Assembly (NCBI RefSeq): GCF_958450345.1 | Contig: NC_088780.1 | Span: forward strand, 170,730,726 to 170,794,725 | Length of the DNA: 64,000 nt | Source: Calliphora vicina | Taxonomy: Eukaryota; Arthropoda; Insecta; Diptera; Calliphoridae | Direction of reading: 5' to 3' | Shown: positions 39,001 to 50,374 of the stretch, in pieces | How the letters are laid out: each line of letters starts with the position of its first letter | Numbering within the stretch: the stretch's first letter is position 1 | Program-made: the position numbers and the translations under genes | Notes under the pieces: generated by a model | What the model was told of the DNA's origin: nothing | Database searches by the model: none | What the model saw: only the letters and a program-made list of their open reading frames with translations

Positions 39001-39631
39001 AAAACATTACTCCATTACACGAACTCATTTCTTGTAAAACTTCATTAAAAATATACATTTTTCAATGAAAAGCTAAAATTATAAAATTTACAAACATTTG
39101 AAGTTTGTAAATTTTTTGTAAAATTATAAGTACTGCCGTAATCGAAATATCAACAGGAGAGACACATTTTTGAAATCTATTTGCGTTTTGTATTTTACAA
39201 CATAATCGTAAATACAAAAAAATAGAGAAAAATCATGCATTTGCATATAAATTCGCACCCTACGATTCATTTATATTTAGATTTACATATGTACTCTATT
39301 CATTACTATACTGAGTTAATTTGTTACTCTTTTAAAATTACATAAATGATTATTTAAATATTATTTACTATATTTATTTGCCTTCATTGCATAAGCACAT
39401 GTGTTAATAGTTTTTGTAAATTTTTCAGGCTATGTCATCATTTGGAATCATAAAAAAGTGAATGTCTATCGTCCCGATGTCGAATGTACCAATGGCATTA
39501 TACACGTGATTGATTATCCAATGTTGGAGGAGAAGGATATCGTAGCGAGCGGAGGTAGTTATCAGATTAAAACTAACTTCAGCATATTGTTTGCAAATCT
39601 CTTCATAATAGCAATAGCAAAACTTTTCTAA
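27082..39631 (+). CDS. Fas1: Fasciclin I, GPI-anchored cell-adhesion protein (5' exon missing)
   Basis: Homophilic cell-surface adhesion protein of the fasciclin (FAS1/BIgH3) family, acting on axons and epithelia; recognised by close similarity to Drosophila Fas1. Constitutive exons read by splice signals and phase: 27082-27211, 27287-27456, 27527-27660, 27720-27816, 27882-28050, 29052-29212, 37323-37474, 37541-37631, 37699-37919, 38383-38545, 38626-38773, 39429-39631. All phases join in frame, giving 612 residues without alternative exons. Four FAS1 domains show the H1 motif (TLFVPTNEAF in domain 1, VTILAPSNEAW in domain 3) and the H2 motif closing each domain (VMHIIDEVL, NGVVHLIHRPL, NGFVHIIDKVL, NGIIHVIDYPM). 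N-glycosylation sequons include NST, NRT, NAT and NNT. The tail after ASGGSYQIK is hydrophobic and ends AIAKLF, a GPI-attachment signal. The signal peptide and about ten following residues should lie on an upstream exon ending in phase 0; I could not find it in the window. Confidence 0.95.
28051..29051 (+). other. Fas1 intron (1.0 kb) without recognisable content
   Basis: Starts gtaagt and ends tttgtttcag. AT-rich with short A and T runs; no coding, repeat or RNA feature could be supported. Confidence 0.6.
30871..31020 (+). pseudogene. Tc1-like transposase C-terminus (remnant)
   Basis: In frame to a stop at 31018-31020: NQELSHRNPNKLHQQAINEE, WSYIPMAIENLISSMPKSFA, VIMQQNYYN. This matches the typical Tc1 end (K..HRNP..L...I..EW..I....I..LI.SMP.R...VI...G). 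Upstream (30720-30870) is decayed and frame-shifted, with remnants of N..AQWN and HHTLILLKMYRK-type segments. No catalytic triad is intact. Confidence 0.75.
32021..32029 (+). CDS. Fas1: Fas1 9-nt alternative micro-exon (Ser-Phe-Lys)
   Basis: TCATTTAAG lies between an acceptor (ttctaccaatattgtag, with a ctaact branch-point-like site about 30 bases upstream) and a gtaaat donor. The flanking constitutive exons end in ...TQFLQ and begin with ENENGALRK, both in phase 0, so nine bases insert exactly S-F-K. From memory, Drosophila Fas1 reads FLQ-SFK-EN at this point, and fasciclin I is known for micro-exon splicing. The identity of all three residues plus both splice sites makes this much more than a chance match. 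It lies 2.8 kb into an 8.1-kb intron. Confidence 0.85.
34918..35351. mobile_element. MITE with a second MITE nested inside, in the Fas1 intron
   Basis: Outer ends GGTTATTTCTGTTCTCACTT and complement, continuing through caccattcacc and gcataattacaacaa. It is interrupted by 35039-35286. Confidence 0.75.
35039..35286. mobile_element. Nested MITE related to 908-1167
   Basis: Ends TTGGGGTATTCACAYGGTCT and complement; arms contain catattgtcataatgtccta as in the element at 908-1167. Confidence 0.7.
36028..36626. mobile_element. TCGACGTCGAC-rich inverted-repeat element
   Basis: Ends CCCTTATTCTGGTTGTCGTC and, inverted, CCCGTATTCTGGTTATCGTC; both subterminal zones are crowded with gtcgacgtcgac and repeats of the phrase tattctg. 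On + there is an exon-like stretch 36326-36365 (MDFSATPQQVFQI) followed by gtaag, possibly the first exon of a lost transposon gene. No target duplication is clear. Confidence 0.6.
36745..37090 (-). pseudogene. LINE (Jockey/I-like clade) ORF2 C-terminal fragment
   Basis: Much less AT-rich than its surroundings. Translating the minus strand in two frames gives RQDLRKYEESIQRYVQDPLD, then RRRNRLNAFWSRIDRAVLNL and CPACGQGPH..TLHIFNCPA, SPTSLHPA. That is the C-terminal Cys-His knuckle region (C-x2-C, H, C) found after the reverse transcriptase of Jockey/LOA/I-type non-LTR retrotransposons. It has at least one frameshift and a stop, so it is dead. Confidence 0.75.
38937..38972 (+). CDS. Fas1: Fas1 36-nt in-frame cassette exon in domain 4
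   Basis: Between exons 38626-38773 (ends phase 1, EEEAG+C) and 39429-39631 lies an acceptor (cttaactaaattcaaaaccaag, with a tract ctccctttctt upstream), 36 bases, and a strong gtgagt donor. The exon fits the flanking phase on both sides and has no stop. Inclusion replaces the R of EEAG-R-YVIIW with H-LHDEFASHEWT-G, a net gain of twelve residues just before the YVIIW strand of the fourth FAS1 domain. It is less AT-rich than the surrounding intron. I infer a regulated cassette; I do not recall this exact peptide from Drosophila. Confidence 0.75.
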
Positions 39632-40184
39632 ACCAAAAACTAATTAAAACCAAAAAAATATAAACATAAACGAACCAATTGTGTAAAAAGCGAAAAACAA
39701 ACTTAATTAAATATAAACAAAATAATAAGTTCATAATAAAAATTTTAATCTCATACATAACACATACATATTTACTTCAACATCCACAAACACTACATAA
39801 ATACAATTAAACACCTACGAACACTCTACATAAATTATTTATTTTATAAAGTTTTATTATTATTAATCATGTTTCATGTTCTATTTTGTATGAATTTCAA
39901 ATAACTTAAGCCACATTAGCCTTCATCACGCATTATGCATTAATACTACGTATCTACTACATACATACATATGTATATCTAGACATACATACATAAATAC
40001 ATAAATATGTCAAATGAAACCTACCTTTCACATATACATAATTTAAATTATTTTTATATATATTTTAAAATTTAGTACGTTCCGTAGCTAAAAGATCTTC
40101 ATTCGAGTTATTCATTAATCGACAAATTTTTAATTTTTAAACACATATTTATGTTTTTTTACATACTTACATACCTATGTACAC
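39632..40184. other. Fas1 3' flank, AT-rich
   Basis: 3' UTR and downstream; ATAC microsatellites at 39960-40020. Nothing else seen. Confidence 0.5.
39735..39740 (+). terminator. Fas1: Candidate polyadenylation signal of Fas1
   Basis: AATAAA about 100 bases after the Fas1 stop. AT-rich flanks make chance hexamers common, so the true 3' end may lie further downstream. Confidence 0.35.
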
Positions 40185-40422
40185 TAGAGTTAATTTCAAA
40201 AATTTGATTTGCGGGTATCATAATTTTCCTGAAGGTTTTTGCATAAATAAAAATAATGGCGTCCTTTTTTTTGGAAAATTTTCACTCCTTGTGGTGGTTC
40301 AACGCACCCAAAGACGCGGATTTTGAGCACATTTTTCTGTAGAGCAAAATCGGTTGAATATATTCAGAAAAATTATGATACCTGAAAAACAAATGAAGTG
40401 ACCTGGTCACAAACGAACTCTA
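40185..40422. mobile_element. 238-bp MITE, TAGAGTT termini, probable hAT type
   Basis: TAGAGTTAATTTC... to GAACTCTA, flanked by ATGTACAC and ATATACAC (7 of 8 match). The same element, truncated, is at 12519. Confidence 0.7.
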
Positions 40423-40501
40423 ATATACACACATATAATTTTTTTAAGTTTTGTATTTATTTATAAATATACGGAATACGAGTACGAACGTGTGTACATT
40501 A

Positions 40502-41241
40502 GACATGCCCTTAAACAATAGATTTGCTTTGGATGGGTCTTATTTTGTTCATTAGCAGCTAAAACTAACTACTGCAAAATTTAAGTACAATCGGATAACT
40601 AGAACATGTGCCGGAAATCGATTGAAAGTTGTATAATTGGGTAAATAATGGTACTTTTTCCGATATCTAAAAAAATTCCATATTTGAATACTGTTTTTTA
40701 AACATTTGCAATAAACCTAAGCTTCTAGAGAAAACTATCTTTCTAACAAGTTATAAAACAATTATTTCGAATGAAAAATAAAGTTATACGAGTTTTATCT
40801 GACCAAATGTTGAGCAAAAAGTGTTAGTTTACTCATATTTTACTCGCATTTCTATTGTTGACATAGTTGTTTACATAACTTTTGCATGCAAAACAGTGAG
40901 CAAATAATACAAAAATGTCGTTTTTCTTGAATATATGACGTAGGGAAATGCTAACAACTTGGTTATTTTTAACTCGATGTTCATGCTTTATACCTTGTTA
41001 GAAAGATAATTTTCTCTAGAAGCTTAGGTTTATTGAAAATGTTTAAAAACAGTATTTAAATAGGGACATTTTTTAAGATACCGGAAAAAGTACCATTATT
41101 TACCCAATTTTACAACTTTCAATCGATTTCCGGCACGTGTTCAGTTATCCGTTTTCACTTAAATTTTGCAGTAGTTAGTTTTAGCTGCTAATGAACAAAA
41201 TAAGACCCATACAAAGCAAATCTATTTTTTAAGGGCATGTC
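40502..41241. mobile_element. 740-bp foldback MITE with TTA duplication
   Basis: GACATGCCCTTAAA... and complement, arms of about 250 bp including ttagcagctaaaactaacta and gattgaaagttgtataattg mirrored at the right; TTA on both sides (40499-40501, 41242-41244). Harbinger-like. Confidence 0.85.
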
Positions 41242-41252
41242 TTATGTACATA

Positions 41253-41775
41253 CAGTGGTGGCCAGGAATTTAAGACAAAAATTGTTTGCTAAATTCCATG
41301 TAATTGTCAATTATTTTTTCAAATATTTCCACAAATATGTATGCATGAGGACTGTTTTAACACACAAGTGTGTTTTATTCGACTGTGTCAATTCATACAT
41401 ATTCACCACGAACTCATAAAATTTTTCGACAACTTGACAAAAAAATTTTTTTTTTTAAATACATATTTTCTCACATTTATATCATTATAATTTTATTATT
41501 ATAAAATATTCTTACCAAATTTCGTATTTTTAGTTTCATTAGTTTCGGTCATATCATGTTATTAACAGCGGATGTTCGCTGAGGTGGGTCAACGTATTTC
41601 CACATATCTTTGTCCATATATGTTTTACCGATTTTTCCAAACATTTTTCAGAAACTAGAAACATTAATAATAAATTTCATACCCTTAGAGGTCCATTTAT
41701 TTTGGCTCTATCGCACTTAAAATTCAGTTGATGAAAAAAATTCAAGTATTTGTCTTAAATTGGTGGCCACCACTG
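41253..41775. mobile_element. Tc1/mariner MITE family T, copy 1
   Basis: Termini CAGTGGTGGCCAGGAATTTA and (inverted) CAGTGGTGGCCACCAATTTA; TA on both sides. Copy 2 at 55117-55640 is the same length within one base and nearly identical. Non-coding. Confidence 0.9.
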
Positions 41776-43205
41776 TACATATTTATTTACGTAAGTCAAG
41801 AAGTAGGACGGTTAAAACAAAATTTACTTTATTCCAACACACGTTGGGCTCAATGTTGGAGACAACAAAAAAAAAACAAGAAACACCTAGTCGACCTTCA
41901 TTGGTAAAAAGTCAGAGGTAGCAGCTACAGATTTGAAATAATCTATATGTGACTGACATCTAGTCTAAACCGAAAAAAGCATCTTAAGTGATAAACACAA
42001 CATTTTGTAGGGAAAGATATTCTTCTGTAATGATTCATGGAAATTGACTTAATTCTTGGCCCTTTGAATGTTGACAATAAAATGTCATTATTATATTTCA
42101 CTTTTTGCCTCAAAAAATAGTTATTGAGCCCAATGTGTCATTTATATTAAATTTGATTTGGGATCATTTGAACATTTACAATAAATATCATCACGTTAAG
42201 CAATAAGTGAGAAGCTTTTCATCACTAAATAAATTCTTTCAAGTTTTATTTACTTAAACGCTATTAACGAATTTGTGCAAACTTCTTTTAATTTTTGTGT
42301 TCAGCAAATCATTATATTAAATTAACACTAAAATTAAATAAATTTTCAAAATAAAAAAATACATAACTAAAATTAAATTAAAAGTACAACAAATATGTAC
42401 AGGATAAAAGGAGTATTTACTTAAAAAAACTGCCGTTAAATTAAACAACTTTAAATAAAATAAACGTTTTTTTTTTTAGAGAAAAACATATTTGTAAAAT
42501 ATTGTTTCATATTAAGTATGTACAACATAATGCAAATAAATAATTAATAATACAATAACAAAAAGCAATCATAAAATATCATCATCACAATTTATGAATT
42601 TTAGCAAAAAATTATTTAACTTAGTGTTTGATTTTGTTAGACGTGTTTCGATTTATTACATTAGATACATCATATTTATGTACCTACATTAGACCAGCTC
42701 TTAAAAAATATTAAAAATCTTTGAGCCTGATTAGATATGTTAAATATGAGGCCAATTGGATAGCGAGAACATTTTCCATTTAAGATACTAAAGATGCAAA
42801 TTAGAACCATCCAGCATAAATTTATTTTTTACGGGGAAGGTCTGAAGTACATACATATATATGTATGTATATGCAAATGATATTTTTAAAGTAGAATTTA
42901 ATGCTAAATGTTTATATTCCTCCTAAAATGTATCATTATTAATAGTTGTTGTATCCATTTCATTTCGAAGAATACATTATAATTCATACTTTCACATAGT
43001 ACATATCGAACATTCCATAGAAAATTTATAAAATAAAATGAAATTTTTGGCCTTGGATGCTCCGATTTCGTTCATATTCGGAAAACACATAATCTGCGGA
43101 GTCACTAGAACACTATATATTTTTAATTTCCTTTTCAAATTTCATACAATTCGAAAAATATTTTTATTATTGTTCGATCTCAATCTGTTCTAAGAAGGTA
43201 ATTAC
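41776..43205. other. Intergenic AT-rich DNA
   Basis: A possible small inverted-repeat pair at 42689-42846 (agaccagctcttaaaaaat / tacggggaaggtct) with TTA/TGA flanks is too weak to call. No gene. Confidence 0.5.
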
Positions 43206-44068
43206 TAGGGTATTCAATTAATCGGGTTCCTGGTTTAATCGGTTAATCGAGCAAATAATTAATCGGGGTTTAGATTTAATCGGTTAATTTTAAATTATTC
43301 GATTAACCGAATAATTTGTATTTTAATTTTATATTGAAAGGAAAAACACGAATTTTGCGTACTTTTATAAGCATTTTGTTAATAAAAAAAAACCAAAAAC
43401 ATAAAAACCAAACAAAACATAACATAACTATTCAATAAAACAATAAATAGGGAATCTTCTGAAATAATCTTTTAAAAAAAATATATAACTTAAATGCTTT
43501 CCTTTTAAACGATTTGTTTACTTTTTAATAAAACTTGACTTGACTTCACAAAACTCTCTCACTGATTGTAGAAAGCAAGGCATGATAAAGAATATCCAAT
43601 TTCTCAGTTATGTTTTTAGTTTTATCTAAGCATATAAAATCCTCCATCATACCATTAGAGTTTTTTTTGGATTTTTTTAGATTTTGAACACTTTATTAGT
43701 TACGTCAAGTTCTGATAAAAGACTAGTTTCAGTAATGTCTTCAGTTTCGTCTAATACCAAGTCGTCCTCGGACTCATTAGGACAAAGTTCATCATAGAAA
43801 TATTCTAGAAAAAATGTCATTTCCAAATTCCTTAGTTTCAGTTTTCGTACAATACTTCAAAAAACTATTGCTAGAAGGAAATGTTAACGAGTTAATAAAT
43901 AAAATTTGTGTGTTTTAAACTATATTTCTATATAAAGTGCAAAAAAAAAGAAATTTCGGTTAATCGACACAAATTAATCGGTTTATTTTTTATTTGAAAT
44001 TATTCGAACAGTTAACAGACCAAAATTAATGACTTAACCGATTAACGGTTAATCGATTGAATACTCTA
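43206..44068. mobile_element. hAT element copy 2 (family H)
   Basis: TAGGGTATTCAATTAATCGG and complement (TAGAGTATTCAATCG), flanked by GTAATTAC/GTAATTAT (7 of 8). Retains part of the transposase on the minus strand (43677-43856). Provides the uninterrupted counterpart of the site occupied by the 450-bp palindrome in copy 1. Confidence 0.85.
43677..43856 (-). pseudogene. hAT transposase fragment, acidic region
   Basis: 59 residues in frame: SIVRKLKLRNLEMTFFLEYF, YDELCPNESEDDLVLDETED, then ITETSLLSELDVTNKVFKI and a stop. The acidic linker and its place inside an 8-bp-duplicated hAT element identify it as transposase-derived. No catalytic residues can be assigned. Copy 1 holds the same segment (13365-13500, + strand) with frameshifts. 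Confidence 0.6.
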
Positions 44069-44076
44069 GTAATTAT

Positions 44077-47000
44077 CCAATAAAACAATCGATATTGTTA
44101 CGGACGTTAATATTGAGATTACTAAAGATAGCTAAAACGTTATCGTAATTTCGTTTTCAATAATAAACTATATATATTTTATTCTTTGGTTTATTGGGTA
44201 TATTCCTATTTAAAATAAGTTGTTTAAAAAATACAATTTTAATTAAATAATACAGGGTGCAGCAATTGAAGGCAATACAACTGTACAAAAATGCATGTGT
44301 GCAAGTTAAAAATTAAAGAAGACACTGCAGGCAAAGGAACTTGAACGTTAGCACACGTGTAAAAATTAAATATACCTATTATTTTTTATTTGAAAAAATT
44401 TGTATCAAAAACAATATTAAAAATAAAACACAAATATTTAGCAAAAGTATTTTCGTATGTAGAAGTGCTGGGTCTTTTTCTAAAAAAAAAATATTAAAAA
44501 TAACAGAATTTCCCGTCTCAGAACAACTCTACTTGGAGAACTTTTAAAGATTATTTCAGGGAAGAAATATGTATTGAAATTTCCGAATATACAAAAAAAA
44601 ACATGAATAAGAATGTATAAGAATATGAATAAAATCGGAAGAGCCAATGGTGAATTTGTTTGTGATGTCTCATGGAAGGAATGGTGTACATACGTACATA
44701 TAGTAAATAAAACATAACAAAATACTAGATTTATTAATATGTATTTAAATTTTATTTGAGTTTGATACTTTCCTCTACAGTTCGTTCAATTTTACAGCCA
44801 CCAAAACTTTAATCTTTTACCTTTTCACATTGGCACTACAAAACACCTTCTTCCGCTTCTCTTCTTTCTACAAATTGCCATTAACTAGCATTCAATATTT
44901 ATTATAATCCTATACTGATAATGATTAGATGATGATGATGATGAAAATAATTATGATGATGATAATTCAACTAAATCGTATATATTTAATTTTATAGGTT
45001 AGACATTTAAATAACAATTTAAACCAAACTCCCTTCAAAATACCAAAAATAAAAGTAATGAAAATCAAAATCAAAACCTACGATACAAAAGTATAAAGAA
45101 AACAAACAGCACTTCTTGTCATGTCTGACATTCTCAAAGAAAGGTTTGAACGAATGAAATACTCTCTCCCTCACTCTGTCTAATATAATTACAGAATATA
45201 TAAATACTTTTTTTGCTTTCATTTAATTATAAAATACATAAATATACATACTACTTACATATATGTATGTATGTATATATTTTTTTGTTTAACTTACATT
45301 TAAAGTAGTTATAATTCAATTTAATATTTATTAATTCAATAAATAATTACTACTATTAGGTAATAAATTAAGCAAACTTTAAAAATTTATATTAAGGAAC
45401 AATAAATAGAAATATGTACTTGGAAAATTATACTTCTAAAAGAAAATGTAAGTGTGTGTGTGTGTATAATTTTGGCTCTGTTATTTAAATTAAATTAAAA
45501 AATATTTTAATGCTATGCTAAATCAAAATCATTTACAGTACTATTAAATATGTATGTATAAAATGTAGAATTTTAAATATGTACACAGAACACACCACAC
45601 CCACCAATATCATATTATACATATAAAAAATAATGTTTTAAAATCATTTCAATTAGCTATGATAATTTTAAACGCATATGTTTGAACAATAAAGAGGGCC
45701 GGTCGTAAAGCAAAACCAAAATCCCCAGTACAGAACATGTTGGTAATACATACTTACATACAATTACAATACGTATACAGTGTCTGTTGTAATACATCCA
45801 ATGGAAATTCGCATTCTAACAGTATAACTCAATCCGAAAACCTTGTACCCATATTTGTTAAAAACAAAAATTATAAAAGTACAAATATATTGGATAAAAC
45901 TTTGATACGTAACCTAAATTTGTACCCAGCAATAAATTACATGACAAAGAAGTAGGTGAAACATGCATGATTTTTACATTAGCGTGTAATTTCATAGATC
46001 CATTGCCAGTACGATAAATTGAATATATATTTTTTTAATGGTGAAACATATTTATTGTTATATGAATTTGGGAAGATTTTTAAAAGATTTTTTAAAAAAG
46101 TCAAATAAATTTTAATAAAAAAAATTAACAAAAGTATATTTATTTCACTATTAAATCCAAAAACAAATAAATGTGAAATGATTGAATTCCCATATAGTCC
46201 TTAACAACTTTGCTTTGATGATATTTTTAAGAGCTTCACTATTGACGAATTTTTTGGAATTTAGGAATGCATTTAAAATGAATTGGAATGTACTATTTCT
46301 TAGGAAGTCGTTAAAATGATATGCAATTTGAACTACTTCCAAATTATTTAGCTGATCAATTTGATACATGTTTGAAAATTTTCAAAATTTCGTCTAATGC
46401 ACTTTTGGGTGAATACATGCTTGTCTACTTTTTCACTGACTGCCCTCTTAAACTGTTCAATTGAAATTTTATTAATGCTTTAATTATGTTTGTTATTTTT
46501 AAGTAAACATTAAATTGATATTGTATAAGTATTGAAAAATCATAAAATTGTATTTGTCAAACGAGTAGTAGTAGCAGTAGTATCAGCGGTAGTAGTTAAA
46601 ATATACATATTAAATTAAATTAATAAAATAAAAACACAATTCATACATAAATACATGAATATGAAATTATGCTTTTAAGATAACAATACCTACATACAAA
46701 CAAAAAAGTTCTGAACTTTGCTAAATGAGAAGCTTTAAATTAATAAATAGCTTAAAAAAAAGAAAACAATTTAATGAAACCGTAGTCAGTAGTTACACGT
46801 TAAAAGAGAAACACAAACAAATTGAACAAATTAAAAACAAGTATATTTAAAATTTAAATATTTCATTAAAATGTATTTACAAAATATATAAATATGTACT
46901 ATATATACATACAAACATAGATAGATTAACGTGTAACTAGTGCCTTACTAAAGTTTAACTCATTACCTTAATTAAGAGTACACTGTAAAAACAAATTTAG

Positions 47001-48660
47001 ATTCTTATATTTAAATACATTTACACATACATAAATACATAAACCTTATTTAAAATAATAACTAAAACCAAATATTACAATTGAATGAAACTCAGAAATA
47101 CAAATACAAATGCAAAAAAACAAAACAATAAATTAATAAAAACTTGAAAGTATTTAATATTTTAATACCTACTGATTTAAATTCTAAATAAACAAATGCT
47201 TTTTTATTTAATAAATTGTACTATATTTAATTATTCTATTACAATAATTAAAATATATGTATGTATATTTTTAACTCTCAGTTATTATTAATTTATTTCT
47301 TCCCTTAATGATTGACATTCAACAAGGTCGTAGTAAATTATCCTTTAACTGCTAAAGTCATGATGAGGTTTTCTCAATAATATTACATGGAAATTATTAT
47401 TATTATTATGTATTGCATTTCTATACAAATATGTTGTATATTAACTAACAATTCAATAATGTATGTATGTAATTATACATATATGCAAACATACGTACGA
47501 CGACGACCATTTAAATAATTTAAGCTAAAGGATGTGATGGAAAGTGTATGTATGACTGTTAAAGGAAGTAAGGAAATGGTCGGACGGACGATTATGAAGT
47601 GTGTTTATTGTCATTATTCTGCAAATCCATTGATAATCGTATATATACAAACATACTATGTACATCCACTTACATATATGCATAACAAATATTTATTTTT
47701 CTATACAATATTAAGAAAACACAAAAATAACAATAATAACAATAATAAAAAGTCATGAAAACAAAAGAAAAATATGAACATACATACTACTTGTACTACT
47801 ATTCAAAAATAATTTAAAACGAAAATGTACCACTGTAGGCAGGCCATCCACATGCAATATTTAATGAAATACATAACATAATGAATGTCACGCTTTAAAG
47901 CCAATAAAGAAAGATTTTTTTAAAAACTCGAAAACAAAATTTATTTCATTTTACTTAAAGATTTAACAACTAAGAATACTATATTCGGCTGTGCCGAATA
48001 ATACTTTACATAAACATATTCATATTGAAACTAGCACTGTTTGTGTAATAATAACAAGTTTAAATCAAAACATTTGTGATTGAATTAAAAAAATATTTTA
48101 GAAATTGTAAAAAGTATCAACAAAACTCCAAGTAATGAATAACATATCGAGATCCTATATTCCACAAATACCAGCATGAAGAATAAAATTTTCGGTAGCC
48201 AAACTTGAATTTTTTGAAAAAAATAATTTGTTGTAAGTTTACGGGCCAAATAAATCTTAGATGCTGCGCAGCTAAGTAACTTAAAAACCAAACAAACAAA
48301 CAAGGTAACGAAATACAGTATTAGAATCTGATTGTGAAACCTTTAAACAAAATGCAGCCTTTTAGATACATATGTAAATTTAAGCCTTCTAAACCTAATA
48401 ATTGTTGTTACTCACGTATATACATATTAGTTAAATTATAAAATAATAACATTGTACTTACAAATTAATCAATGCACATGGGTATAATAAAACGGTTTAC
48501 AATAGAAGTAATTCCGGCACTTCCTCAAAATGTTGTTTACTGGAATTGATTTTTATGCACTGTTATGTTTTAACTAAATAAAATAATTATAATCTTTTCA
48601 AAAACTTTCAAAGTTTAAAATTTAATTTCCCACCAACTTTCTTTGAGTACTCAATACCAA
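44077..48660. other. Intergenic AT-rich DNA between Fas1 and the zinc-finger gene
   Basis: Simple repeats: gatgatgatgatgatga (44930), gtgtgtgtgtgtgt (45453), agtagtagtagcagtagta (46565), ATGT/ACAT tracts. A 30-bp helentron scrap (ctatattcggctgtgccgaa) lies at 47979. No gene, RNA or long open frame is supported. Confidence 0.5.
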
Positions 48661-48840
48661 CTTGGTAATAGGGTTCTATAAGTCGATTGTTCAAACAATC
48701 GACTTTTTCCTGAAAAAAGTCGAAATCGACTTTTTGGTCGGAAAAAAGTCGAACAATCAATTATGTTATCTCAAAAGTCGATAGAAGTCAAAAATAGTCG
48801 AATAGTCGATAAAAGTCGACTATTTAGATTGTTAAAAAAA
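48661..48840. repeat. AAAGTCGA-rich cluster, probable transposon end
   Basis: Begins tagggttctataagtcgatt and contains about ten gtcga/tcgac motifs in both directions, like the motif-dense ends of the other hAT elements here. The partner end was not found. Confidence 0.5.
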
Positions 48841-49166
48841 TATTTAAATGCAATATTATGTTAAAACTATTGCAATTTGGTACATATTGCAATAGTATGC
48901 TAATACATATGTAAATAATAAATGTTTACAAAATAAAGCTTTTTCTACACAAAATGCTTACAACATTCTTCTAACTATTATCGCCTTGATAAATTTCATT
49001 TTTATTGCTTAACATTAAAAAAGGAGCATCAATAAATGTTGAAACCATGGCGCATTTTCATAAACGATCTCCAAGTGTTAACTTTTTTAAGTACCTATTT
49101 AAGTTATTCACAATTGGTTACTTTCAGCACAATTAGTTAGCACTTAATCATGGGTAAAGTTGTAAC

Positions 49167-49461
49167 CAAGGCGAATTCATACAAGGTGGTGTCAGTTCTA
49201 CAAAAACAACAATTGGTCTTAACAAATGTCAAAAAACCAAAATGAAAAATTAAACAAATAAGTATTTAAACTTAATATAGTGTAGATAATTGAATAGTGA
49301 GGGCTTTAGTTATTTATGTAAACAATAAATATTTTGTTAATAAGCTTAAAATATGTAGATATTTAAATATAAAAACAAGCTTTGACAATTGTTAGAACCA
49401 AAAAGCGAAAAAAAAAGTTATCAGCTGTTTGACTGACTCCACCTTGTATTAATTCGCCTTG
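49167..49461. mobile_element. 295-bp hAT MITE with perfect 8-bp duplication
   Basis: CAAGGCGAATTCATACAAGG and complement, flanked by GTTGTAAC on both sides (49159-49166, 49462-49469). Non-coding. Confidence 0.85.
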
Positions 49462-49743
49462 GTTGTAACTAATGCCATGTTTCCACGGCAATCTGAATTA
49501 CTTAATTCGTGTTTTGAATTACGATTGCGAACAACCTGTTTACACGACAACATTCGTAATTCAGTTTGACATTTATTTATTTTTTCTTCTGTTTACTTGT
49601 TTTGTTTATTTTGTTTGGTGCGAATTTTAAATTTGTAATTTGGCAATAGATAAAAAAGGTAAGTAAAAACATAAAATTGTAGCATTATTAATTAAACAAA
49701 TATAATTTAATTATTATTTTCATTATTAGAAAAAAGAAAAAGT

Positions 49744-49851
49744 GCAAGCAAGTGTGGCCAGGGCAGCGAGCGGGCTTTATTAGAGGTGTGGGCTGAAAGA
49801 ATGGCAGAGCTGCGTGGCTTTAACTTTAATCAGACTTTTTATTTCTTTTAA
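49744..49851 (+). pseudogene. Myb/SANT-like (trihelix) exon, copy 1
   Basis: GQGSERALLEVWAERMAELR followed by GFNFNQTFYFF and a stop. The pattern (RALLEVWAERMAEL) is that of the Myb/SANT-like DNA-binding protein of PIF/Harbinger elements. The first Trp of the domain is Cys here, and the upstream short exon has ATA in place of the ATG. Exon-to-exon phase is otherwise consistent. Confidence 0.65.
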
Positions 49852-50259
49852 TTTATTTAATACAAAAATCTTTTTCTTTATTTTGTTTTGACATTTTTGT
49901 TTGGCCAGCTGATTTTGATACATAAATAATCGATAAAAATTAGAGATGACAGTCATTCGTTCGTAATTCATAATGCCATGTTTCCACGGCAGTCTAAATT
50001 ACTTAATTCGCGTTTTGAATTACGATTGCGAATCAACCTGTTTACACGACAACATTCGTAATTCAGTTTGACATTTATTTATTTCTTCTTCTTGTTTTTT
50101 TTTCTTCTGTTTACATGTTTTGTTTTTTTTGTTTATTTTGTTTGTTGGTGCGAATTTTAAATTTGTAATTTGGCAATGGATAAAAAAGGTAATTAAAAAC
50201 ATAAAATTGTAGCATTATTAATTAAACAAATATAATTTAATTATTATTTTCATTATTAG

Positions 50260-50374
50260 AAAAAGTGCAAGCAAGTGGCACCAGGGCAGCGAGCGGGCTT
50301 TATTAGAGGTGTGGGCTGAAAGAATGGCAGAGCTGCGTGGCTTTAACTTTAATCAGACTTTTTATTTCTTTTAA
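50260..50374 (+). pseudogene. Myb/SANT-like (trihelix) exon, copy 2
   Basis: Same domain with the Trp present (SKWHQGSERALLEVWAERMA). The upstream mini-exon ATGGATAAAAAAG (50176-50188, then gtaatt) keeps its ATG, but 7 bases missing after the acceptor shift the frame. The protein ends soon after the first helix, so neither copy can make a full protein. Confidence 0.65.

Noticed and set aside
41237..41419. Open frame MSYVHTVVARNLRQKLFAKF and its twin at 55104-55301
   Set aside because: Both are readings of the Tc1/mariner MITE left end; they are alike only because the MITE copies are alike.
42689..42846. Possible small MITE (agaccagctc / aaggtct ends)
   Set aside because: The arms match only loosely and the flanking triplets differ (TTA and TGA).
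46565..46600. agtagtagtagcagtagta as a possible CRISPR-like or coding Ser/Val tract
   Set aside because: A simple trinucleotide microsatellite with no spacers and no open frame around it.
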